A stretch of DNA of 64,000 nt from Platanthera guangdongensis (lineage: Eukaryota; Streptophyta; Magnoliopsida; Asparagales; Orchidaceae): positions 113,518,568 to 113,582,567 of the forward strand of contig CM077153.1 of NCBI GenBank assembly GCA_039583875.1, written 5' to 3'. The translations under genes and the position numbers were made by a program. Positions 22,033 through 33,302 of this stretch are shown here, in pieces. Below the pieces are notes generated by a model, which saw only the letters and a list, made by a program, of their open reading frames with translations, was not told the DNA's origin and made no database searches. Within the stretch, counting starts at the first letter, position 1, and every line of letters begins with the position of its first letter.

Positions 22033-23132
22033 TCAGAAACATCGACGAAAGGGAAGTGGAGATGATTCCTCAGAAGTGGGCACTACAATATGTCTCGGAC
22101 TAAAAATAACTAGCTCGAGTCCTAACATTTCATCGCCTAAATCACTAATGGGTAAGCTCTCAGCATAAGGTAACACTTCCGACTCAGCCGGAATATCAAC
22201 TGACTCAGGGTCATCAGAAGGCTCCATAACTATCAAGTGAGACGCCTCAGAAACATCACCGAAAGGAAGATGAGATGATTCCTCAAAGGAGAAATCCTCA
22301 TCCAGGTCACTAGGGTAACCAATCTCCTCATCGTCACTCAAATCGCCAACGTAATCAGCCTCATCCTCAGTGATAGGCACAGTCCTGGCACGACCTTAGA
22401 CTCATCAGGGGAGTCTACAACTAAATCAGGCAACTCAGGGGGAGACGCAAAATGGTCTACGGGCGTAATCAGGGTAGGACGCACAATAGAGCCAAGACCA
22501 GATTCGCCACTAGACTCACCTATAATAATCGTCTGATATGAGGGAACCATACTCCTAGGAATCTGGTGCTTCTCAATTTCTAATGTCGTGGTAAAAGTGG
22601 AGTCTAAATCTGTGTGCCAATAACACAGTAATTTACCCTGGATGTAGGGGTTTAACCCCCTACGAAACCTGGAAAGGGTGACCTCAGGCGATTCCTTCAC
22701 ACCGCTCCTAACCTTCAAATCCTTAAAGAGTTGCATATAATTTGAGACCGACTTATTCCCTTGTTTAAGGGTAGACAAATCATCAGTTATTTGCCGTTTG
22801 GCCTGGGCGTTTGGTTTATCTTCATTCCTAAAGATCGGTATGGAACTAGCGCCGTCCGTAGGATAACTCGGGTGTTGCCTTGGGAGAAATGGTACTACCT
22901 GGCTAGCCTTTACTTCGTCAATCAACGCCTTAATCTCATCCACTATCAGACATTGGAATGACTTTCTAACATCCCTAATGGAACCTAATGATTTTCCTCG
23001 GGAAACATTGACGTCGTAGGCCATATTGTGATAACCGAAGAGAAAACTCGATCCATAATTTGTGCACATAAAATGAGAAACGATTCTGACCCAATTAAAA
23101 TAGGTTTGTCGGAATTGTTCCCACTTACCCAC
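22033..23132 (-). pseudogene. Family D gag-like region
   Basis: Two overlapping frames, 23132-22338 (264 codons) and 22380-22033 (115 codons), that look like one ORF with frameshifts. The segment YMQLFKDLKVRSGV then LSRFRRGLNPYIQGKL matches the pattern of the Ty3 retrotransposon gag core. The second frame is acidic (Asp/Glu/Ser). No zinc knuckle is visible. The upstream ATG is at 23132, about 230 bases from the primer site. Confidence 0.6.
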
Positions 23133-23357
23133 TAGGGTAAAATTAATATAAAATAGATTTTATTGCAGAATAAAATATGAAGATTATTAATTAATTTTGT
23201 TTTTGATTTTTTTGCTGAAAAATAAGAAAGTTAAGCCGCTATTGGCAGACCAGAATTTTTTTTGATTATTTTGACTCTGAACGTGCATACAAAGTGTGTG
23301 TTAACGTGCTAAATAAAAGGGGGAGGGTGCCAATTAAGAAATTGACGTGAACCTTCT

Positions 23358-23367
23358 TCTGATACCA
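23358..23367 (-). other. Family D primer-binding site (initiator-Met type)
   Basis: TGGTATCAGA on the minus strand, matching the complement of the plant initiator tRNA-Met 3' end, directly inside the LTR end at 23371. Confidence 0.65.
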
Positions 23368-23370
23368 AAT

Positions 23371-24514
23371 TGATGTAAGCTACGGTGTTTGACGCTATAA
23401 CGGCAAAGGGAGTACCACGTACGCCTCTCTATTTCCACTATTACGCTCACACAATAACTAAACGCAGCACACCCACGAATAACGTTATCAACTATCGCTA
23501 ACGTACGGTAGCCACACCGATTAAAGATCGAACAAACGACTAGAGGCTGATGTTCTCTCAAGCTAAAAGGACCAATCTTGGGTCCGACCGAGCGATGGTT
23601 GTACCAAAAGAGATCTACCGAAAGGTTCGGTTCGGAAATGGTAGATCTCCCCCAACAAAATGAAAGCGAGGCTCGCCAAACCTCTCGGAAAATTAAATAA
23701 TTAGAAAGAACAACAAATGCGATCGGAAAGATAAGCCACGAACGTTAAGTGATTCCAAAGTAACACAAAGGTATTCCACCAATTAAAAATCTAAAGAGAT
23801 AAGAATCACACAAGAGGTAGAAGATCTCGTTACCCAACCGGAATATATGATTCCGGTTCACTTTCATGGATCGTTCTTCCACGACTCTGCCGGAGTGTCG
23901 CCGGATGGAGAGAAACTTGTCTGCTTCCTTTGCTTCACGCCGTGATGGAGGAAAAACCACAGGGAGAAAAACACCTTTAATCTTGGTCGATTTCACTATG
24001 GAAAGAGGCTGATTTGGGGGCTCTTGATGGAGGTCGGGTTTTGGATAAGGGAGAGGTTGGTGGTTCGGTTTGGGGTGTGGAAGTGAGGGTTGGCTTGAGA
24101 GTGGTGGCCGAATCTTGGGAGGTGGAGTTGAGGGGAAACCAAGGGGAGCAAAGAAGGAAAGGGGAGGAGGGAAGAGGAGGGAGGCCGAGCAAGAGGAGGG
24201 CAGAGGAAGGGCGGCCGGCGGCCAAGAGGAAGGGAGGAACAGGGGGCTGAATTTTTCCTAAGGGGGAAAAGAGAGGTGAGGGGGAAATTCAAATTTTAAA
24301 TTCAAAGATTTAATTTTTCATTCTCTAAGTAAAACCATGAAAGTCCATGCCTATATATAGGCTTTACAAAATGCATAGGCTATGTGCAGCCAACTAAATA
24401 AAAATAAATCAACACCTAAAATACTTGAACATTACATGATGAAAATAAAAATGCAAATAGAAATAAACTAAATAATATTTAAAAGCCTTCATATCATGTA
24501 GCTCCACATCATAT
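23371..24514 (-). repeat. Family D LTR (right boundary approximate)
   Basis: Starts TGATGTAAGC next to the primer site. TATATATA lies at 24352-24359 on the minus strand as a promoter candidate. The outer boundary is not defined by a second copy in this window. Proline- or glycine-rich ORFs at 23977-24292 are on conflicting strands and look like chance. Confidence 0.5.
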
Positions 24515-24705
24515 AGTCATCATCTTCAACATGTAGGAGAACGCCGTCGTCGTCGCCGTCATCATCTTCAACTTTAACACATTGGGGGTTGCCGTCATCG
24601 CCGTCGTCGTCATCATCTTCAACTTTAACTTGGGGGTTGCCGCCATCGCCATCGCCGTCGCCGTCATCATATTCAACTTTAACACGTTGGGGGTTGCCGC
24701 CATCA
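24515..24705 (-). repeat. Tandem coding-tail repeats of family D
   Basis: On the minus strand, three or four units encode GGNPQRVKVE followed by runs of Asp/Gly (GAT/GAC/GGC triplets). The unit matches the D tail at 6967-7045. A coding tail placed upstream of the D LTR suggests two D elements sharing one LTR. Confidence 0.55.
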
Positions 24706-25715
24706 TAACGACTTTCAGTGATGTTACCCCCGGTGAGACGGTAACTTGTGCAAGCAGTGAACGGAGTCTGTCGAGTTCGCGCTAGGCCACACAGTTTGGG
24801 ACTTGCTTCTAGAGCTGGCCCTGCTGCTGGCGGACTGAGAGGAGTCCGTTCTTGTTGTGCTAATCGAGCCCGCGCCTAGTTGTGTGGGCTAACTAGATTA
24901 TCCGTCCGCTGCTGCGAAGAAGCGGGTGCTGGAAGCTATTGAACGGCGGGCTGCATAGCGAATCCGCCATGTCCGAGGGGGATAGGCCTAGTCTTCCTCT
25001 GCTGCTGAATGGAGGCGAGGCCGCCAGCTGCTGAGCTAGAGCTGGGTTTTATTGATATCTGCGGACTGAAGGTCGAGACCGCCCAGCCCTCAGCGGAGAA
25101 GAGCTGGAGTCTGCGAGGTGACACTGGTGGCGCTGGTCGGCTTGGGAGACCTGGAGGACTGAGGAGGCAGATCGACCCTTCTGCTGAAGTCCGCCTCCTA
25201 CTGAATGGAATGGTCTGCTACACCTATTGGGGGGCCTGGGCTTGGTGACTTGGCAGGTCGCGCAAGCTGGCGTAGTGGAAATAGGTGTTACTAGCTAGCG
25301 TCCTGGGGTCAGGTCGCCATTATTACTATTCGGCGAGCTAGCGGGTAGTCGGCGCTGCTGATGGTGGGCGGCCTGGAGGCAGGCCGCTTGACAATATGGC
25401 GGTCTGGGCAGATAAGTATTCGAGTCCACCAAAGTTGTTCTCCACCTGTCAGGATGGAGAGCTTGAGGCGATTAGCTGATAAGGGCGCGAGCTGTAGCGG
25501 CGGACTGAAGAAGCAGTCCGCGGCTCCTGCCGACCAACGGAAAGCTGCGCGACCTGGGCAGTCAGACCGCTGGATCTCCCAAGCCATGCGGCCTGAGCAG
25601 ACAGAGAATCATGTCCGCCCATCTTAGGACGTCGCGACTTCCAGGGAGAACCCAGAGCCGGCCGCGACTAGCGAGCTGACTACCTTGGGAAGGACCGCCG
25701 ATTTTTGGGTTCACA
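24706..25715 (-). repeat. Family C 3' LTR of C1, truncated
   Basis: Matches 59929-60941 of the 5' LTR. The first 683 bp (59246-59928 equivalent), including the TATA box and U5 tip, are missing. Its inner tip is TGTGAACC instead of TGTTAACC. The inverted polypurine tract TAATCCCCGCAC follows from 25716. Confidence 0.8.
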
Positions 25716-25869
25716 TAATCCCCGCACTTTTCTAAGTTCCGAAGGGAACTTCAAAAAAGTAGGAGACACACGAAAATCATGATCCACCCAAAAGGAGGAG
25801 GGGGCAAAGAGAGATAGAACCTTATGTCTCTCCATAGGAGTTTGGTAATTACTATCTTCTTCCTGCAAA

Positions 25870-26740
25870 GGAAAAGTTAGTGTAGGCCTGTATGGATGAT
25901 CATCTTGTGTGTACCTGAGTTTGCGTTAGCAAAAATGAAGGAGATGTGTCTTCCACTGAATTCTGTAAAACGAAGATGAGAGGAAGGCATAGAATAATAA
26001 TAACTTGCAAGTAACTGACGGAGTCTTGCAAGCACCTGTTAACCTATACAAAAAGAAGAGTACGCAGTATGCATGAAGGAAAAAATAAGTTGCAAGTACC
26101 TGAAGGGGACTTGCAAGCATTTGTTTGTTTTTACAAAAGAGGAATTAGAGGCAGATATGAAAGTAAAGAAAGCTGCAAGGTCCTGGAAGGAAACTCGCAG
26201 GTATCTGCTAATCTCTACAAAAAGGGGGTTAAAAGCAGACATGATATACGAAAATAGGCTGCAAGTACCTGAAAGTAAACTTGCTGTTATCTACTGAGCT
26301 CTGCAAAAGAGAAGTTAGAAGCAGCTATGAAAGTAAAGAAAGCCGCAGTACCAGATGGGAACTTGCAGGTATTTGTCAATCTCTGCAAAAAAAAGGTGTG
26401 TTAAAAGCAGACATGATATACCAAAATAGACTGCAAGTACCTGAAAGGAAACTTGCTGGTATCTGCTGAGCTCTGCAAAAGAGAAGTTAGAATCAGATAT
26501 GAAAGTAAAGAAAGCCGCAAGTACCTGAAGGGAACTTGCAGGTATCTGCCAATCTCTGCAAAAAGTGAAGTTAGAAGCGGATGTGATGAAAAAAACTAAG
26601 CTTCAAGTACCTGGATGAGACTTGCAGGTGTCTGCTAACCACTACAAAGAGAAGAGTGAGTAGCAGACATAATATAACGAACTAAGGTTCAAGTACCTGT
26701 GCGGGACTTGCGAATGCTAATTGTTGATGAGATATGATGG
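25870..26740. repeat. Tandem repeats in C1 spacer
   Basis: Units marked by 'gcaagtacctg' occur at about 26091, 26252, 26431, 26515, 26602 and 26689, spaced 84-87 bp or about twice that. Each holds a Lys-codon-like purine stretch and 'cttgc'. ORFs such as 26069-26297 are by-products of the repeat. The same array, shorter, is at about 43690-43930 in C2. Confidence 0.78.
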
Positions 26741-27005
26741 ATATGATCATATAGCAGAGGAAATGTCTGACGAACTCTGATGATAATTCAATGAAGATCA
26801 AGCCAGAATAGTGATCTCACTAGATAAGAGATGACATCTTTAATATGAAGTCTGAATCAATAAGAAGAAATCATCTTGATTACACTCCAATAGTATGGCT
26901 TGTTAATCGAGAGCCAGATTCTTTGATCAATGATTGATGTCATTAAAATTTGATAAGAGTAATAAAGAGCTTTGTAGATCATCATCTAATAAAGATTTGA
27001 GCAAG

Positions 27006-27010
27006 CAATG
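27006..27010. repeat. Target-site duplication CAATG (left) of A2
   Basis: CAATG directly before TGTTAACC. It repeats at 40182-40186. The unfilled equivalent in C2 is a single CAATG at 44289-44293. Confidence 0.92.
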
Positions 27011-27762
27011 TGTTAACCCCTCAGTCCGCAACATCCTACAAGATTCCAAAGCCCCCCTTTCAGCAGGCGCGGACGCGATTTGTCAGTCCGCCCAGTCCGG
27101 CAATGTCACCGATCGGACAGCAAGGATGGTACCCCAGCAGCGGACTCAAGAACCTGTCCGCTCAGTCCGCCAGCGCTTGGGGTATCCGGTTCTCTACAGC
27201 GGCGGACGCAGTGTCTCGTCCGCCCAGGCCGCCGCCCTCCAGCAGGCTCGCGCCCAGCAGCAGTGGAAGCTCTAGTCCGCGAGCCCAGTCCGCCCCTTCT
27301 GCGCGGACTGGCGTGTTCTTTCTTTTTGCTTCCCGTCACCGCTGCCCGATTCTCCTGTACTCCGGGCAGTCATTTATTTTAGCCCTGCCCGTTTGGGCAG
27401 GCCCCCTATCCTATAAATAGGGGGAGGTGGTGCACTCAAGGCACGCAGACTCGGACCCAGGAGCCTACTTGTTACAGGCTGCGGACTCGAATCTTGAGCC
27501 TTGCGGACTCCCCCTTGCTCTGCTCTCGTCAACCTTTTCCTTTCACTTGTAACCAAATTCTTCTTCAATCAAGGGAAAGCCCGTCGCAAGAGAGGCATTC
27601 AGGCCGCGACGGGCGAAGTCTGTTGTTGCCGTGGTTCACGGCCTTGCTCTTCTTCCTGCCCTCATCCGCTTAGTAAATCACTACTCGCAGTCTCCCTATT
27701 CCCCGGTGATCGAACCGTTAGCTGGTGGTGCTCGACCCCCCTTGTGTTTTCGTGCATCAACA
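27011..27762 (+). repeat. Family A 5' LTR of A2
   Basis: TGTTAACC to GCATCAACA. TATAAATA is at 27412-27419. A 7-bp stem (CCTGCCC at 27384-27390, GGGCAGG at 27395-27401) sits just upstream. A 9-bp stem (GCCCGTCGC at 27579-27587, GCGACGGGC at 27606-27614) lies in the transcribed part. About 13 GCGGAC/GTCCGC motifs occur in 752 bp. Confidence 0.95.
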
Positions 27763-27814
27763 GTTAACACGCGGCCTTCAGATCCGAGTAGTGTTTTGAA
27801 ATCAGCGGACGGAA

Positions 27815-30800
27815 ATGTCAGACCATAGAGCCCGCTCCTCAGACCGCTCCAGCTCTTCAGAGGACTCTCTTTGGGACGCGATTGAGCAAGCTCGCCTCGA
27901 GGCAGAACAGTCCCGCCAGCAGACTAACCAGCGTCTTGACGCAATCAGCCAAGCTCTGCTCGCGCTGGCCCAGCGGCTTGCTCCTCAGGCCGCAGCGGAC
28001 CCAGCAAACTCGCCAGTCCGCCAGACCCCAGCTCGCCGAACTCCGCTTCGGCAGTCGCCAGCAACTCCTCGGAACCCTGCTCAGTCCGCTGCACCTCTGC
28101 GCCCTCAGGAGGAGCAGTTTGCTTTCAAAAATTTCTTCAGAGAAGCTGCCAGGGGGACTCCTGCCCGCCAGCTTCATTTTGTTGACCGTCAGTCCGCCGA
28201 GCCCGTGGACTCCCCGACTCCAGTCCGCCACTTCTACCCCGCAGAGTTCGAGACCCCGTCTCCCTTTGTTGACCGAATTCGATGGGAATCGGCTCCGAGC
28301 AACTTCAGGGAGCCTCGCATCCCATTCTATTCAGGAGGGACTGATCCAGTCTCTCACCTCCAAGCATTTGAGGGAGCAGTTGCTTTGAGATGCCTCTCAG
28401 TTGCTAGCAAGTGTAAACTGTTGGTTACCACTCTCGAAGGACAAGCGAGAGAGTGGTTCTACGAGCTGCCTTCAGGCACAATTTCTTCTTTCGCAGAGCT
28501 TCGTAGCCAGTTGTTGCTGAGGTTTGCTACCTCAAGGAAGAGGAAGAATGGGCCAGCTGCCCTATTTGAAATCAAGCAAAGGGATAATGAATCGGTGGCG
28601 CAATTCGTTGATCGCTTTCAGAGAGAGATCCAAGGGGTCAGGAATGTAAACCCCGATTATTATAAAGTCGCCTTGATCCATGGCCTCCGGGAAGGCCCTC
28701 TGAAGTTTAAAGAAACAACCAAGGCACCTGAGACTTATCAAGAGTTGATCGCCATGGTAAACCGTTTCATTGAAGGAGAAAATGCCAATCCAACTTATGT
28801 CTCATCCCTGACAGCCAAGGCTGAAGGAAGGGATGCCTCCGCTTCTTCCTCTCGTGGCAAGACCCCTCGCCCAGACTTCCAGCCTCCGACTCAAAGAGGC
28901 ATGAACTTCCGCAACAAGAAACCATTCCAAGGCCATCAACAGTTTCGTGAGCAGAGACTGTCGTTGGCCGCCACTCCCGCCGTTCCATTGCAAGATCTAC
29001 CCATCCTCCAACAAGCAGCCTTGCCTGCTCCGATCCAATTTGATGAAAGCCCAATGGAAGACACTGTAGATCTGGACCTTGACGAAGTCATCCAGATCCT
29101 GCAAAGGAGATCAGAAGAAAAGAGGCAAGAGCCTCAGAAGATGTGGAAACCAAGGAATAATGCACAATATTGCCAGTTCCAAAAGGAAAAGGGCCATTTG
29201 ACTGAGGACTGCAAGGCCCTTCGCACGCTGATAGAGAAGTTGCTTGCCGAGGGCAAGATTGACCTGGCCAAGAAGGATTCTCCTTCCTCTTCAAATCCAT
29301 CCACCTCAAAGGGCAAAGAGGTAGCTGAGGCATACCGGGAATGTGTGGATGTAGAGGACGAAGGCCGTCTGGGGCCGATCAACGTCCCGGTGGAGTGCTT
29401 CGATGCAGATGATGAAGGGGTCCTGAGACGCCTCTTCTTCATCCATGGTGGAGCAGGGACCGAGTCCACTCGGAAATCGTCAATTTCAAGGGTCACCCAG
29501 GCGGAGGTGGCCTCTTCTTCTGGTGCTCCTCCAAGAGAGGTCATCACCTTTGGTCCAGAAGATCTACCTCAAACACCCAACCTGTTTGATGACGCTGTAG
29601 TAATCAAGGCTGTAGTGGGGGACTTTACAGTTGATAGAATTCTTGTTGACACAGGCAGCTCGGTCAACCTCCTATTCAAGTCTACCTTTGAGGCCCTGAG
29701 GACTGGAAAGCCTCTGCTTTCCACTGAGGGGCCACTCTATGGTTTCTCGGGAGAGAGAAAAGAGGTGGGGGGCAGCGTCATCCTGCCCGTGAAGCTTGGA
29801 GGGGCGACTAAGCAGATTCAATTCATAGTGGTTGACGCCCCCAGCAGCTACCATGCCATCTTCAGCAGGCCCCTGTTAAACAAGTATCAAGCGGTGGTTT
29901 CCACTTACCACCTTGCCATCAAGTTCTTTGCAGATGGAAGGATGTGTCGGGTCAGGAGTGACCCAAGAAGAGCAAGGGAGTGCTACGTCCGCACTGTCAA
30001 CATGGTTGAAGCCAGCCCTTCCCTTGCTCCAACAGAAGCTGCGGAAGCCTCTCCCAGTTCAGAAGCAGCTGCTGATGAAGGTGCTCACCTGGAACCTGCC
30101 CAGGTGACGCAAGGGGTCCCCATTGCTGAGGGGGAGGAGAGGAAGCTCTCCATCAACTCGGAACTACCTGAAGATCAAAAGGCTGAGTTGATTTCCTAGT
30201 TGCTGAATAACCTGGATGTCTTCGCCTGGTCAGCAGAAGACATGCCAGGAGTGGATACTGATGTTGCATGCCACCACTTGAATGTTGATCCCGGCTGCAA
30301 GCCTATCCAACAAAAGAAGTGGGACATCGCCACAAAGCTTGCTGAGCCTATAAGGGAGGGTGTCGTAAAGCTCCTCAAAGCAAATTTTATCAAAGAAATT
30401 CAATATCCTACTTTGATTTCTAATGTTGTAATGGTTAAGAAACCAGGAGGAAAATGACGATTGTATGTAGATTTTACCAAACTTAATAAAGCATGCCCTA
30501 AAGATTACTACCCCTTGCCTCGGATAGATTCTTTAGTTGATTCCGCGGTAGGGTACTCTTATATGAGTTTTTTAGATGCGTTTTCTGGTTATCACCAGAT
30601 AAGAATGCATAAGCCTGACATTCCTCACACGTCGTTCATTACTAATGATGGTTGTTATTGCTACCTTGTGATGCCCTTTGGGCTTAAGAATGCTGGTGCA
30701 ACCTATCAACGGATGATGGACCGTGTGTTTAACCATCAGAAGGGGAGGAACCTAGAAGTGTATGTAGACGATCTCTTGATTAAGAGTAAGTCGTTTTTGC

Positions 30801-33302
30801 TGCACTTGCGAGACCTAGCAGAGACGTTCGCTACTCTGCGTAGGTATAAAATGAAGCTCAACCCTTTGAAATGTACGTTTGGGGCAATAAGGGGAAGTTT
30901 CTTGGTCATCTCCTTACTCCAGAAGGACTTGCCCCCAATCCTGATAAAGTGAAAGCCATCCTTGATATGCCTGCCCCTCGTTCGCCAAAAGAAGTTCAAC
31001 AGTTAGGGGGGAGGCTGGCAGGCCTTGCGAGATTTCTCTCTCGGGTCAGATATAGGAGTGCTCCATTCTTCAAAACTCTCTGCGGAGCATCCAGGTTTGA
31101 GTGGATGGAAGAGTGCTCCAAAGCTTTTGAGCAGTTGAAGATGCAACTGACCTCAGCACCCCTGCTTCAGAGCCCCCAGCCAGGAGAGATTCTTTTCTTA
31201 TATCTAGGGGTTGGCCCTGAGGCTGTCAGCTCCGTTCTTCTTCGGGAAGAGAACATAAAGCAATTCCCAATTTACTATGTTAGCCATATCCTGAAGAGTG
31301 CTGAGACACGGTATCCAATTTTGGAGAAGTTAGCCTTGACGCTAGACATGTCAGCTCGCAGGCTTCGTCCATACTTCCAAGCACATTCAATTCAAGTCGT
31401 CACCGATCAGCCTTTGAAGGGCGTGTTCGAAAAACCAGAACATTCCGGCAGACTAGCTAAGTGGGCAATAGAGTTGAGTGAATTTGAAATCTCTTATGTG
31501 CCCAAGACAGCCATTAAAGCTCAGGTCCTAGCAGATTTTCTAATCGACATGCCAGAGTCCGGTTCTGATCGAGCAGAAAGGTCGCCTTTGGCTTGGACCA
31601 TCTATGTTGATGGTGCCTCAGGCAGAAGTTCTTCTGGAGCAGGAGTGGTTCTCATCAATCCAAACGGAGTCAAGTTAGAGCAGGCCATCAAATTCTACTT
31701 TCCAGTAACCAATAATCAGGCAGAGTATGAATCTTTGCTAGTAGGCATGAGGCTCGCAAGGGAGCTAGGGATTGACCATGTTCACATCAAAACCGATTCT
31801 TTGGTGATGGCGTCACAAGTCCTCGGTAACTTTGAGACAAGAGAGCCAATCTTGAAGAAATATCTAGCTCTTATGAAGGTAGAAGTCGGTAAGTTCAAGA
31901 GCTTTACCATCGAGCACATCCCCAGAACAGAAAATGAGGAGGCCGATTTTCTCTCTAAGTATGGGATGCCTTCAGGAGGAACAACTTCCGAGCTCTTCCG
32001 CCCGGCAGTAGTGGAAGGAGATTTGATGCAAATAGACCAACGTGCCTCTTGGATGGACCCATTCATCCTCTATCTGTCAACGGGAGATTATCATCATACA
32101 GTCAGGGATAAGAAAAAGTTTAGAATAAAAGCAACTCACTATTTCCTATTGGCGGGAGTCCTTTACAGAAAAACTTTCCTCTCTACCATGGCCCGGTGTG
32201 TTTCAGAAGAAGAAGCTTTCACTGTTTTGCAAGAGGTTCATTCAGGAGAGTGTGGAAGCCACTCGGGAGCAAGAACTCTTAAAAAACGAATCCTGCGGCA
32301 GGGGTATTTCTGGCCCACTATGAAGAGAGACTCTGAGATCTATGCCAGAAAGTGTGTTCAGTGCCAGAAGTTTGCTCCACTTCAGCACCAAGCAGCTCAG
32401 TCCCTCAGATCGATTGCAACTTCTTGGCCCTTCGCAGTTTGGGGAATGGACCTCCTCGGTCCTTTTGCCATGGCAAGCAGTCAGCGACGTTTCATTATCG
32501 TAATGATCGACTACTTCAGCAAGTGGATCGAAGCCAAGGCATTGGCAAATACAACTACTCAGGTCGTTAGAAACTTCATTTGGGGGGAGATTGTCTGCCG
32601 ACATGGAATTCCAATGACTATAATACTGATAATGGGCCGCAATTCAACAACTCCGAGATTATAGATTTTTGCAGGCAGTTCGGAACAGAGCTGCGGTTTG
32701 CATCAGTTCATCATCCCAGGAGCAATGGCCAAGTAGAAGCAGCCAACAAGCAGATCCTCAATTTGCTCAAAAAGAAAGTGCAGAATCTCAAGGACAGCTG
32801 GGCTGATCAGCTTCCATCAGTTCTCTGGTCCCTTAGGACAACACCATCATCCGCAATTGGGGAGACTCCATTCAAACTTTCTCATGGCTCAGAGGCACTT
32901 ATCCCAGTTGAGTTTGAAGTCCCGTCACCCAGAGTTCTGCTTGCAGGAGAAGGCGTTGAGGACTGGCTTGAGTTGAACAATGAAGAGATGAGGTTCAGCT
33001 TGGAACACATCGAGGCCATCAGAGATCAAGCAGCCATAAGACAGGAAGAGGTCAAAAGGAGGATGGCCCGCTACTTTGATCAGAACGTGAGGATCAAACA
33101 CTTCCAAGTGGGAGATCTCGTCCTAAAGAAGATTGATGCTACTGCAAGAGCTGGTTCGGTTGGGAAGCTTAATCCAAATTGGGCCTGCCCTTTTGTTATC
33201 AAAGAAGCGTTAAAGAGCGGCGCTTACCGCTTGCAGACATACGAAGGAGAGGATATACCACACACATGGAGCGGTGATGATCTCAAACGGTTCTATTCTT
33301 GA
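27815..33302 (+). pseudogene. Gag-pol of A2 (two stops, two frameshifts)
   Basis: Same product as in copy M. Gag and protease are open for 794 codons (27815-30199), with a DTGSS protease motif. A TAG lies at 30197-30199. A TGA at 30455-30457 replaces the Trp of the GGKWRM motif at the start of RT. RT keeps YVDD. A 1-base loss near 30887 shifts RT before the connection domain. RNase H and the integrase zinc site are then open to about 32620, where another 1-base loss precedes TDNGPQF. The rest to 33302 is open and contains the integrase Glu. The gene cannot make an intact polyprotein. Confidence 0.93.

Larger units (their letters stand above)
20582..24705 (-). mobile_element. Family D LTR retrotransposon remnant
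   Basis: A minus-strand element: LTR at right, an initiator-Met-like primer site, a gag-like region, a long open region without recognisable protease or RT motifs, and a coding tail continuing at 6967-7045 beyond copy M. Base use is AT-rich and lacks GCGGAC motifs, unlike A and C. It is truncated on both sides against broken LTRs of L and C1. Confidence 0.7.

Noticed and set aside
23977..24292. Overlapping Pro-rich and Gly-rich ORFs on both strands in the D LTR
   Set aside because: Low-complexity GGA-rich sequence in an LTR, with conflicting frames.
24706..25715. Solo LTR of family C
   Set aside because: The inverted polypurine tract and C spacer continue to its right and match C1, so it is the truncated 3' LTR of C1.
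27763..27795. tRNA gene or fragment inserted after the LTR
   Set aside because: Only a short tRNA-like stretch, present after every LTR in three families; it is the primer region.
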